From contig OZ241909.1 of NCBI GenBank assembly GCA_965203735.1, positions 3,410,001 to 3,474,000 of the forward strand: a stretch of 64,000 nucleotides of DNA. The letters run 5' to 3'. Shown here piece after piece: positions 9,170 to 16,610 of the stretch (its first letter is position 1; each line of letters starts with the position of its first letter). The stretch is from Bin55 sp965203735. GTDB taxonomy: Bacteria; Pseudomonadota; Gammaproteobacteria; Pseudomonadales; Azotimanducaceae. A program made the position numbers and the translations under genes. Under the pieces are notes generated by a model. That model was not told the DNA's origin, made no database searches, and was given only the letters and a program-made list of their open reading frames with translations.

Positions 9170-10549
9170 CTAAACGAGGAAACCCATCGGTGCTTCGCCA
9201 CCGCTTGGTGAATAGAAGTTGTGAATCGCAGGTAGAACCTCGTCAAGGTTTCCGCGCCCCACACCAAACCAAAGCGCTAGCTCGGCAAAATACTGCTCCA
9301 CAGCCGTTGTGGGAATGTAGACTCCACGACCTACGTCCAAGGGACTGTCCTCAGAAAGTTCCGGATATGTCCCGTATATTTCGCCACCCTTCACAGCTCC
9401 GCCCATGACCATGTGATGGCCTCCCCATCCATGGTCGGAGCCCTTTCCGTTCGATGTCAGTGTCCGAGCAAAGTCCGAAATCGTGAACGTAGTGACGTTG
9501 CCGAAATCGCCAAGTTCCTCCATGGCTGAACGAAACTCGTCGAGTCCCTTGCTCACAATCGGAAGCATCGCTGCCTGGTAGTTGAGAACACCGTCGTGAT
9601 GGTCCCACCCACCGTACTGAACAAAAAACGTCTGTCGACTTTGTCCGAGAGTATCGCGGGCTCCAATGACTCGAGCAATCTGTTTGAGCATTCCTGAAAA
9701 GTAGTTTTCCGAGAATTCCGTCTCAAATTCTGGTGCGGATCGTATGGCATTGACAAACGTATCGCGATTGTCCATGGCCCCTTTGAGTCTTCGAGAATAC
9801 TCTCGGCGGAGCATGTTGTCGTGTTCGACGCCGATCAAGTCTCGAACCACGGTGTGCGCGTTGATCCCGTTCGACCAAAACTGTGGAAAAGACCATACGG
9901 TGTTTGCACCGTCGCCCTGGTAGTAAATCGTATAGGGCCTAACGTAGTTGCCAGTTTGAAACAGATTTGAGCCGCTTAGCGAAATGTTCATGGACAATCC
10001 GTTTGCAGGGTCGGGATCAAGAAGATCCGCCATTCTTCCTCCCCAACCGTACGAAGATGAACGGTTGTAGGAAACAACAGACTGCCACTGAGCTATTTGG
10101 TCAGAATGCGAAAAGAGCCCTAGCGGCACTTTTGCCCTTCCTTCTTGAATCGCAGCCGCATCCACCGGCTCGAGTAGCGTTCCGACATTTGCTACAAATG
10201 CAAGATCTCCTCTCTCGTAAATCTGCCGTATTTCGTCAATTCCTGGGTGTACCGCGTAGCTACGGCCTGATTCGGACTCATTGGAAAGTGGAAGCAGTGA
10301 GTCGTAATCGAGTGCAAGATCAGATCGAATATTGGTGTATTCGTCATACTGATCCTGGTCATGCGGCAAGAGCATGTTGTAAGAATCGTTGCCACCTGCC
10401 AGCAATATGCAAACTAGTGCTTTGTAGCCATCTACCGTAGATGCCGCAACACTACGGGTCAACCCCAAGGTTAAAGCCGTTGTTGAAGCTGTGGCCGCTG
10501 CGACACCGAGTCCGCAACTGTGTGTCATAAAACGTCTGCGACTAATCAT
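9170..10549 (-). CDS. DUF1501 protein with twin-arginine signal
   Basis: The 459-residue product opens with ISRRRFMTHSCG and a long Ala/Thr-rich hydrophobic stretch, a TAT-type signal, so a folded, possibly cofactor-bearing protein is exported. The body has DUF1501 marks: LVCILLAGGNDSYNMLLP near residue 45, VHPGIDEI, the tetrad FVQYGGWDHHDG near 315, and SDFARTLTSNGKGSDHGWGGHH near 375. DUF1501 is a sulfatase/alkaline-phosphatase-like superfamily without a settled activity; the His/Asp-rich motifs suggest metal binding. It starts three bases after the stop of the DUF1800 gene, the pairing usual for these families. Confidence 0.85.
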   Translation of the reverse strand: MISRRRFMTHSCGLGVAAATASTTALTLGLTRSVAASTVDGYKALVCILLAGGNDSYNMLLPHDQDQYDEYTNIRSDLALDYDSLLPLSNESESGRSYAVHPGIDEIRQIYERGDLAFVANVGTLLEPVDAAAIQEGRAKVPLGLFSHSDQIAQWQSVVSYNRSSSYGWGGRMADLLDPDPANGLSMNISLSGSNLFQTGNYVRPYTIYYQGDGANTVWSFPQFWSNGINAHTVVRDLIGVEHDNMLRREYSRRLKGAMDNRDTFVNAIRSAPEFETEFSENYFSGMLKQIARVIGARDTLGQSRQTFFVQYGGWDHHDGVLNYQAAMLPIVSKGLDEFRSAMEELGDFGNVTTFTISDFARTLTSNGKGSDHGWGGHHMVMGGAVKGGEIYGTYPELSEDSPLDVGRGVYIPTTAVEQYFAELALWFGVGRGNLDEVLPAIHNFYSPSGGEAPMGFLV

Positions 10550-10552
10550 GAC

Positions 10553-12265
10553 TCAATCCTCTATCGAATAGTCTGACGAAATCAAAATCAGATAGATGGC
10601 AAGCATGGCTCGCTCTTTGTGATCTTCAACTCTGTCCAATACTTCAATCACTATGTCTCGTGTCGTTTGGCTCAGTTTCCCCTGAGTGAGGACAATGTCC
10701 AGTCTGTCGACTAGGTCCCCTGAATTCGCCGCCAGTTCTTCATAATCTGTCAAATCGATGCGGGGAGTCTCAAAATGAGGATGCCACGTATGAAAGGCTT
10801 GATTCTCATAGAAGATTGCAAGTCCAATCTGATTGGTTACACCAACTACCGTTGTTGCGGTAGTGATTTGAAATTCGGGAGCAACCATTTGGTTGTCCGC
10901 TATTTCACCTACGGGTGAATAGTTGGGCTGATAGAAATTGAACACGCTGGGAGAAGACAGTGGATGCTGCTCCGTCAGGTATTCCAATCGATAGCCAGTG
11001 TTGTAGTACTCACCCGAGTCCGATGTGTAGTTGAAGATGCGCGCAAGCGAAACAACGCGTACGGCGGGTTCCTTCAGTCGGCCGAATGACGAGGTGTTTC
11101 CCAACAGTTCCGCTTCCGTGTCGAAAAATATTGCCTCGAGAACTGTCTTCATGTCACCGCGAGGACTTCCAGTTTCACCATTGAAAGCTCTGGCGACACG
11201 CTCGACATATGCCGGTGACGGATTCGAGGTGACAAGACGTTGAATGAGTTGCTTGCAGAAGAACGGACCGACATTGGGATGGTAGAACAAGTTGTCAATC
11301 GCCGACTCCACATCCTGCATCCCTGTCTGTCCTGCTGGTACGACCCATCCGTTCAAGAGTTTCTTTTCACCCTCTTCGTGATAGTTGTCGTACATGATCA
11401 TGGGCAAGCTGAATACATCGGTATCTGCGTAATGGAACCAATTGCGGCCCCAGTAATGCCCCTCGCCCGCATAGGTCAATCCCGTGAACACTTTCGCCAT
11501 TTCACGGATGTCGTCGTTGTCGTACGTTGGGATGGGATTTCCTTCGGGACCAATTTTGACGCTGCCATCTATGTTCAACTCGTAGAGTCCGATGGAAAAT
11601 AGCTGCATGACTTCCCTAGCAAAGTTCTCGTCGGGGAATATGTTTCGCTCGGGATTGGCTTTGCTGTTGTTGGCGTGGCTCAGATACAACCCCATCGCAG
11701 GAGACAGCGCAACCTCTTTCAGAAGATCTCGAAAATTACCGAATGCATGCTCCAAGAGTACGTCGTAGTAAGAAGTCAAGGAGTAGGGGTTGATTCGAAG
11801 AACCTCGACCTTGTCAGACACGACGAAGAACTGACTGAGAGCATAGGCCACTCGCTGCCTGACCACATCTTCCGCGGTCATTGTTTGCTGCCACCACGCA
11901 AACCTATGGATTACGTTGCGAAGCTTGAAAGGATTGTCAACGAACTCTTGCCATTCACCTTCGTCTTGTCGTGTGATCAGATCTTCTGCAATTGGTTTAT
12001 GGAATGTTGGTGGAAGTTCGAACTGCTGATCTAGCCAACGATCGCGCCCGGACTTCGCAATCTCCTCGATTTCTTCGTAGGGTAAGCCAAAGGTAGATTG
12101 ACTGGCGAAGCGCGAAGCATCGTTGAGCTCGCTTACTGTGACAGTGACACCAAAGTCTGATCCCGGGTCGCCTCCAGTATCGTCGTCACCAATTCCGTTG
12201 ATTGCGACGCCTGCAAACAACACACCTCCAACGCAGAGATGCCTTACCAGATGGAGCACTTTCAT
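10553..12265 (-). CDS. DUF1800 exported protein
   Basis: The 570-residue protein belongs to DUF1800, a family of unknown function usually encoded directly upstream of DUF1501, as here. Visible marks are ASRFASQSTFGLPYEEI near residue 50, WWQQTMTAEDVVRQRVAYALSQFFVVS near 130-155, LSHANNSKANPERNIFPDENFAREVMQLFSIGLYEL near 195-230, and NFYQPNYSPVG near 445. A hydrophobic N-terminus (VRHLCVGGVLFAGVAING) acts as signal peptide, followed by an Asp/Gly-rich linker. The two products probably act together in the periplasm. A sigma-70-like promoter lies upstream at 12357-12386. Confidence 0.85.
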   Translation of the reverse strand: MKVLHLVRHLCVGGVLFAGVAINGIGDDDTGGDPGSDFGVTVTVSELNDASRFASQSTFGLPYEEIEEIAKSGRDRWLDQQFELPPTFHKPIAEDLITRQDEGEWQEFVDNPFKLRNVIHRFAWWQQTMTAEDVVRQRVAYALSQFFVVSDKVEVLRINPYSLTSYYDVLLEHAFGNFRDLLKEVALSPAMGLYLSHANNSKANPERNIFPDENFAREVMQLFSIGLYELNIDGSVKIGPEGNPIPTYDNDDIREMAKVFTGLTYAGEGHYWGRNWFHYADTDVFSLPMIMYDNYHEEGEKKLLNGWVVPAGQTGMQDVESAIDNLFYHPNVGPFFCKQLIQRLVTSNPSPAYVERVARAFNGETGSPRGDMKTVLEAIFFDTEAELLGNTSSFGRLKEPAVRVVSLARIFNYTSDSGEYYNTGYRLEYLTEQHPLSSPSVFNFYQPNYSPVGEIADNQMVAPEFQITTATTVVGVTNQIGLAIFYENQAFHTWHPHFETPRIDLTDYEELAANSGDLVDRLDIVLTQGKLSQTTRDIVIEVLDRVEDHKERAMLAIYLILISSDYSIED

Positions 12266-12356
12266 AACAAACCCAACGATCGAATGGGTGTTGGCGATTC
12301 AATCCATCGTGGAAACTGCATTGCCAACTTTCGAATTCTTACACTGCCTCACCCTG

Positions 12357-12386
12357 ATTTTAAGTCATGGCTTGGGATTTTCTCAA
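12357..12386 (-). promoter_or_regulatory. Putative promoter of the DUF1800-DUF1501 operon
   Basis: Minus strand TTGAGA (12381-12386) and TAAAAT (12357-12362) are 18 bp apart. Transcription would begin near 12350, about 85 nt before the DUF1800 ATG. Assigned by consensus match only. Confidence 0.4.
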
Positions 12387-12417
12387 CACCTCTCTTGATT
12401 CAAAAAGCTCGTGCAAA

Positions 12418-13455
12418 TCACATTACATATTCATAGCGATTGCCCAAACGCGTGAGAATTTCGTAAGGAATAGTCCCGGCAATTCGAGCGACCTCGTCCA
12501 CTGAGATCGTGTCACCAAAAAATTGCACATAGTCTCCTTCGACTAGCTCCGGGCAATTGGTGCAGTCTATCTGCGTGGCATCCATGGAAACGTGCCCGAC
12601 AATCGGCATTCGGAAACGATTGAAGACACACTCTCCTTGATTGGACAGCTTGCGGGGAATGCCATCTGCATAACCCAAACCCACCGTGGCAACACGCAGG
12701 TTGTCGCGCGCCTCGAAAGATGCGGAGTACCCCACAGGCATACCCTCAGGTACTTCTCTAATCTGCAAGACATTGCCTTCACAGGTAACCACCGAACGCA
12801 GCGGATTTTGTAGGTCTTGCCACGGATTTCCGCCGTAGAGTCCTATTCCGGGACGAGAGACGTCGCCTTGGAATTCCTCGCCGTTTAGGATCCCCGCGGA
12901 GTTTCCGATGCTTGTTGGAACTCCGCGAAAGAAGGGCAAGACTGTCGAGAATTCCCGGATTTGCTTGCGATTTGCCGGGTGTTCCGGTTCATCAGCGCAC
13001 GCCAGATGAGTCATGACCAGACAGAGATTGAACGAGTCAACCGCGAGATTGGGGCAATCTTCAACAGCCACGCCAAGTCGCTGCATACCTGTATCGACAT
13101 GTAGCGCACATGCTTTGTCTTTGTACGGCTCCCACAGTTCAATTTGCGCGTTTGAATTGAGTACCGGAACAAAACCGTTCGAAGCAAGCAATTCTGCATC
13201 TTCGCGGTTCTTGGGTCCGGACAGGACGTAAATAGCACCCGTTGCGTCTGCTTTGATGGCTTCGGCTTCCTCTGTCACAGCGACAAAAAAATGCCTGCAA
13301 CCTGATCCGCTAAGCAAACTTGCGGCCCTTGAGGATCCTGTTCCGTAAGCGTTCGCTTTGACGACAGCACCGGCATCCCCTTTGGACCTTGATCGAAAGT
13401 ACTCGTAATTCGCGAGAAACGCATGCTGGTCAAAGAGAATGCGACCGAACGACAT
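12418..13455 (-). CDS. alr: Alanine racemase
   Basis: Alr interconverts L- and D-alanine for peptidoglycan. The 345-residue sequence carries the PLP-lysine motif VVKANAYGTG near residues 31-40, the family segment HVDTGMQRLGV near 115-125, the catalytic tyrosine region VGYSASFEA near 240, VATVGLGYADG, and GHVSMDATQID near 290. It is slightly shorter than the ~360 residues of typical Alr, but all catalytic regions are present. It is the last gene of the leftward series birA-coaX-phyH-alr, 48 bp after the PhyH gene. Its pairing with a PhyH oxygenase is unusual. Confidence 0.9.
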   Translation of the reverse strand: MSFGRILFDQHAFLANYEYFRSRSKGDAGAVVKANAYGTGSSRAASLLSGSGCRHFFVAVTEEAEAIKADATGAIYVLSGPKNREDAELLASNGFVPVLNSNAQIELWEPYKDKACALHVDTGMQRLGVAVEDCPNLAVDSFNLCLVMTHLACADEPEHPANRKQIREFSTVLPFFRGVPTSIGNSAGILNGEEFQGDVSRPGIGLYGGNPWQDLQNPLRSVVTCEGNVLQIREVPEGMPVGYSASFEARDNLRVATVGLGYADGIPRKLSNQGECVFNRFRMPIVGHVSMDATQIDCTNCPELVEGDYVQFFGDTISVDEVARIAGTIPYEILTRLGNRYEYVM

Positions 13456-13503
13456 AGGGGAACTTAGGTCAACAAGAACTCGAAGATCAGGCCATCAGCA
13501 TCA

Positions 13504-14403
13504 TCAATTCTGGGCTTTGAACGTCGTGAAGTATCGCGATTCAAGCGTCCTCTGATTCTCGTAGATAGAGCCCTGGTACTTTGCAATGGGCAATGGCATT
13601 CGGACCGGGACGTCTTCCATTCTCGGCTGGAGAGTCGGTTGACCGTGGACGACCCGGCTGTTGAATTCCTCCATGTTGGCCACGTTCTCGATGCCCCCCA
13701 ACGGCCATGCATCCGCGGCGGCGTACTCGTACAAGAGTATTCGACGTTGCCGACCAGATGTATTGAGCGCAGAGCCGTGAATCAATCGAGCGTGGTGAAC
13801 GGTCATCGATCCGGCACTTGCGTGAACCTCAACGGCGCCTGCTACATCGAGCCCAGAAGATTCCACATCAATTGCTCCGCAAAAGGCTCCATCACTGTGG
13901 TGATCGTATATGGGTCCCCTGTGCGACCCGGGCAGAAACATGAGTGGCCCATTGTCGTGGTCCATGTCGTCCAGCAGGATTCCCACCGCTAGCACGTCCT
14001 GATTTGTGTGTGGATAGAACGCCCAATCCTGATGCCACTCCACGGGAGATCCATAGCCTGCGGCTTTCATGTTGATTTTTCCTGCTGGTCGCAATCTTAT
14101 GTTCGGTCCAATGAGGAGTTCGAGCTTCGAAGTGATCGCTTCATTGCGTGCAAGATCGTTGTAGAACGCATGAGCCAAGTGAGGTCTCTTTATCCGTCGA
14201 ACACGCGGACATTCAGGAGTGTGAGATTCTTCAAGATCCAAAATGTCGGTATGGTCTTCCAAACCGTGTGCAGACTCGACGATTCGCTCGGTGACGTTTC
14301 GGAGATTCTCGAGCGTCTCTCCAACGAAGACCTCAGGCACGACAACGTAGCCCTCGCTTCGGTAATGTTCAATTTGCCTGCTCGTCAGAGGACTATTCTT
14401 CAA
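13504..14403 (-). CDS. Phytanoyl-CoA dioxygenase (PhyH) family protein
   Basis: PhyH proteins are Fe(II)/2-oxoglutarate oxygenases with varied substrates. In this 299-residue sequence the iron facial triad is visible: HQD in VEWHQDWAFYPH near residue 120, and the distal histidine in HARLIHGSALN near 207-212, with the 2-oxoglutarate-binding arginine in RQRRILLYEY. The family segment MFLPGSHRGP lies between them. There is no signal peptide. It lies 36 bp after coaX and 48 bp before alr on the same strand, so it is probably co-transcribed with them. The substrate is unknown; the neighbours give no clear hint. Confidence 0.85.
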   Translation of the reverse strand: MKNSPLTSRQIEHYRSEGYVVVPEVFVGETLENLRNVTERIVESAHGLEDHTDILDLEESHTPECPRVRRIKRPHLAHAFYNDLARNEAITSKLELLIGPNIRLRPAGKINMKAAGYGSPVEWHQDWAFYPHTNQDVLAVGILLDDMDHDNGPLMFLPGSHRGPIYDHHSDGAFCGAIDVESSGLDVAGAVEVHASAGSMTVHHARLIHGSALNTSGRQRRILLYEYAAADAWPLGGIENVANMEEFNSRVVHGQPTLQPRMEDVPVRMPLPIAKYQGSIYENQRTLESRYFTTFKAQN

Positions 14404-14439
14404 GAGCCGTTGATCTCCAATGTCAATGACTTCAGATTT

Positions 14440-15141
14440 CTACGGTAATGCAATTTCCAATCCATCTAGAACTAGCTCGTCTTCTAGACAACAATCAAAG
14501 TCTAAGAAACTCATCAAGGACTTACCGCTCCCACCCGTCAGAAATGTCGTTGGCACTGCACCACACATCTCTTCAGCGAGAGACCTGGTCTGTCTGACCC
14601 AAGCAACTACCATTGACAATACACCGTTATTTACCGCTTGAACAGTGTATGTACCAGGTCCACAGTTCAGTTGCCATTGCTTGTCCAGCTTAACATGCAC
14701 ATCTACCGTGTCGCTTGCGAGCGACATACACATGGATTCGAGCCCCGGAACTATGTAGCCTCCTAAGTGACGGCCGGTGCCGTCGAGAATGTCGATAGTT
14801 ATCGCGGTGCCTGCGTCTACAACCATTGTCGAAGCTTGAACTCGATTCCAAGCCGCGACCATAGCGAGCCACCGGTCCACGCCCAATTCTTCAGGATCGG
14901 AGTACGAGTTCGATACACCTGCCAATGTCTTGGTGCTCTTTGCAAATTCAGGCTCGACACCATAGGTGCGAAAGATCTCGCTTCGAAGACTCTCGCGAGA
15001 AATAGAGACGCTAGAGACTCTAACTCGATCAAGAGTTTGATCCAACCGCGGAATGCGTTCACACGCAACAATCCCTCGATCCATATTGCAGCGCCACTTC
15101 GTTCGTGAGTTGCCGCAATCGAGATCGAGAACGGAGGTCAC
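14440..15141 (-). CDS. coaX: Type III pantothenate kinase
   Basis: CoaX phosphorylates pantothenate, the first committed step to coenzyme A. The 233-residue protein has the phosphate-binding motif LDLDCGNSRTKWRC at the N-terminus, GVDRWLAMVAAW near residue 83-94, and VVDAGTAITIDIL with GGYIVPG near residues 105-130, all typical of CoaX. The start is GTG and overlaps the birA stop codon (GTGA at 15138-15141), so translation is coupled. The birA-coaX pairing is common in gammaproteobacteria. It complements panB/panC at 56-57.6 kb in the same pathway. Confidence 0.92.
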   Translation of the reverse strand: MTSVLDLDCGNSRTKWRCNMDRGIVACERIPRLDQTLDRVRVSSVSISRESLRSEIFRTYGVEPEFAKSTKTLAGVSNSYSDPEELGVDRWLAMVAAWNRVQASTMVVDAGTAITIDILDGTGRHLGGYIVPGLESMCMSLASDTVDVHVKLDKQWQLNCGPGTYTVQAVNNGVLSMVVAWVRQTRSLAEEMCGAVPTTFLTGGSGKSLMSFLDFDCCLEDELVLDGLEIALP

Positions 15142-16091
15142 GCCACCTCCCTCAGAGAAACATCTCCGCCGATGATCTTGCGTCGTGTGCCGCCATCCGT
15201 CTGAATGAGCAACTCCCCGTTAGATCCCAACCCAATCGCTTTGCCGTGCACACGCTCACTCGGGCTAGTGATGACGACATCGCGGTTTCTGAAAGCGTCC
15301 AGTTGCATCCACCGTTCTCTTAGGGAAGCAAAACCACTCTTTTCTAAAAGCCGGCAATTCCGCAATACATGATTGATGAGCTCTGCGACAAGTCGATTGC
15401 GTACAGGACCTTCCACGTAGTCGCAAACATCCGCAACAGGATAGTCTACGATTTGACGAATAAACGATGCACTGCCTACGTTGACTCCGATGCCAACTAC
15501 CACTTCTACGGGTTTGGTCGGGACTACAAGCTCCGTCAAGATGCCTCCAACCTTTCCTTCATTAACTAGCACATCATTCGGCCATTTGAGTTTCACATCC
15601 GCTACACCGACAGATAGCAAGGCATCCGCCACAGCGACACCTACAACAAGACTCAAACACGAAACCGCTGACGCTGGCATGTCGATGCTGACTCCCAGAG
15701 ATAGGGCAACGGTCCTGCCAAATGGAGTTTCCCACTTTCGACCGCGTCGACCCCGGCCAGCTGTCTGAACTTCGGCCATCATGATGTGTCCATCTATGCT
15801 CATTTCTTTAGATCGCTCTTGCAAGCGATCATTGGTACTGTCGGTGCAGGGGAGAATTTCGATGTTCCGCAGGGTTCCCTGGAGATCGTCGGACAAGTGA
15901 ATTGAAATTTGGTCCGCGTCGAGGAGTTCAGCACGTTCTCCCAAGCTCGCATGGTCACCCGTGATTTCGAAGCCAAATCGCTTCAGAATGTTCAGCTCAC
16001 TTTCATCTTGACACGCGTATGACTTGCTGGATGAAATCTCCTTGTACGCCTTTATCAAGACTTCCTGTGCAATGGGGTCGGAAGTAGCCAC
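15138..16091 (-). CDS. birA: Biotin--[acetyl-CoA-carboxylase] ligase
   Basis: BirA makes biotinyl-AMP and attaches biotin to the carboxylase carrier protein; many versions also repress biotin genes. The catalytic domain shows CTDSTND, the biotin-AMP loop AGRGRRGRKWETPFG, KWPNDVLVNEGKVGGIL and GIGVNVG. The frame stays open to 16232, but a start there overlaps the VOC gene and its upstream region. I chose the GTG at 16089-16091, which gives 317 residues, matching the ~320 of E. coli BirA. The N-terminal ~45 residues align with the winged-helix position but show no convincing recognition helix, so repressor activity is doubtful. First gene of the operon birA-coaX-phyH-alr. Confidence 0.88.
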   Translation of the reverse strand: MATSDPIAQEVLIKAYKEISSSKSYACQDESELNILKRFGFEITGDHASLGERAELLDADQISIHLSDDLQGTLRNIEILPCTDSTNDRLQERSKEMSIDGHIMMAEVQTAGRGRRGRKWETPFGRTVALSLGVSIDMPASAVSCLSLVVGVAVADALLSVGVADVKLKWPNDVLVNEGKVGGILTELVVPTKPVEVVVGIGVNVGSASFIRQIVDYPVADVCDYVEGPVRNRLVAELINHVLRNCRLLEKSGFASLRERWMQLDAFRNRDVVITSPSERVHGKAIGLGSNGELLIQTDGGTRRKIIGGDVSLREVA

Positions 16092-16155
16092 GAGTTTGCT
16101 TGGATTTCTCTGGGGATAGTCGCAAATTCTAACCCTCGGCGAGATAAGAGGGAGT

Positions 16156-16169
16156 AATATTGCAATATT
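16156..16169. promoter_or_regulatory. 14-bp perfect palindrome between birA and the VOC gene
   Basis: AATATTGCAATATT reads the same on both strands and sits in the short divergent intergenic region, 65 bp from the birA GTG and 31 bp from the VOC start. Its position suits an operator or an AT-rich promoter element serving either gene. No regulator is identified. Confidence 0.35.
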
Positions 16170-16199
16170 GAAAAAGAACCCTATATAGAGGACCTGCCA

Positions 16200-16568
16200 A
16201 TGGACAGTCGCCCTAGTTTTGCAGTGGGACACATTCAGTTGCGCGTCAACGATGTCGGAGCCGAAATGGCGTTTTACTTAGACCACGGTTTACGGGAAAT
16301 CGTGAACCGAAAGGATTTTGGAATTCTTGAATTGAGAGGTGGAACACATCTCGTACTAAATCCGGTCAATGAGTCGGAACCCGCAACAACCCAAGCACCT
16401 TTTGACTTGATGGCCGACGACATCGACGCGGCACATGCACGATTTGTCAAGCGCGGAGACCAAGCTTCGGACATAGAGCATGGGAACATCCATTCGTCGT
16501 TCACGGTCCAAGGTCCGTCGGGCTATTCGCTACGTGTTACCTCGTCGCATGTGGCGGGACCGGTTTAG
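16200..16568 (+). CDS. VOC (glyoxalase/bleomycin-resistance) superfamily protein
   Basis: The 122-residue protein has a vicinal-oxygen-chelate layout: a first beta-alpha-beta unit starting GHIQLRVNDVGAEMAFY with a histidine at the usual metal position, then FGILELRGGTHLVLN, then a second unit with PFDLMADDIDAAHARF and VQGPSGYSLRV. The expected late glutamate ligand is not obvious (YSLRV where YxxEL would be usual), so metal-dependent catalysis is uncertain. The ATG is preceded by AGAGGA with seven bases of spacing, a good ribosome site. Specific substrate unknown. It may be co-transcribed with dsbD 42 bp downstream. Confidence 0.7.
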   Translation: MDSRPSFAVGHIQLRVNDVGAEMAFYLDHGLREIVNRKDFGILELRGGTHLVLNPVNESEPATTQAPFDLMADDIDAAHARFVKRGDQASDIEHGNIHSSFTVQGPSGYSLRVTSSHVAGPV

Positions 16569-16610
16569 TCAAACTTCTCGATATTCAATTCAATTTTGGA
16601 GAATGAAACA

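Noticed and set aside
16092..16232. N-terminal extension of BirA to 16232
   Set aside because: It would overlap the VOC gene and its upstream region, is hydrophobic and unlike BirA, and makes the protein too long. The GTG at 16091 gives the family length.
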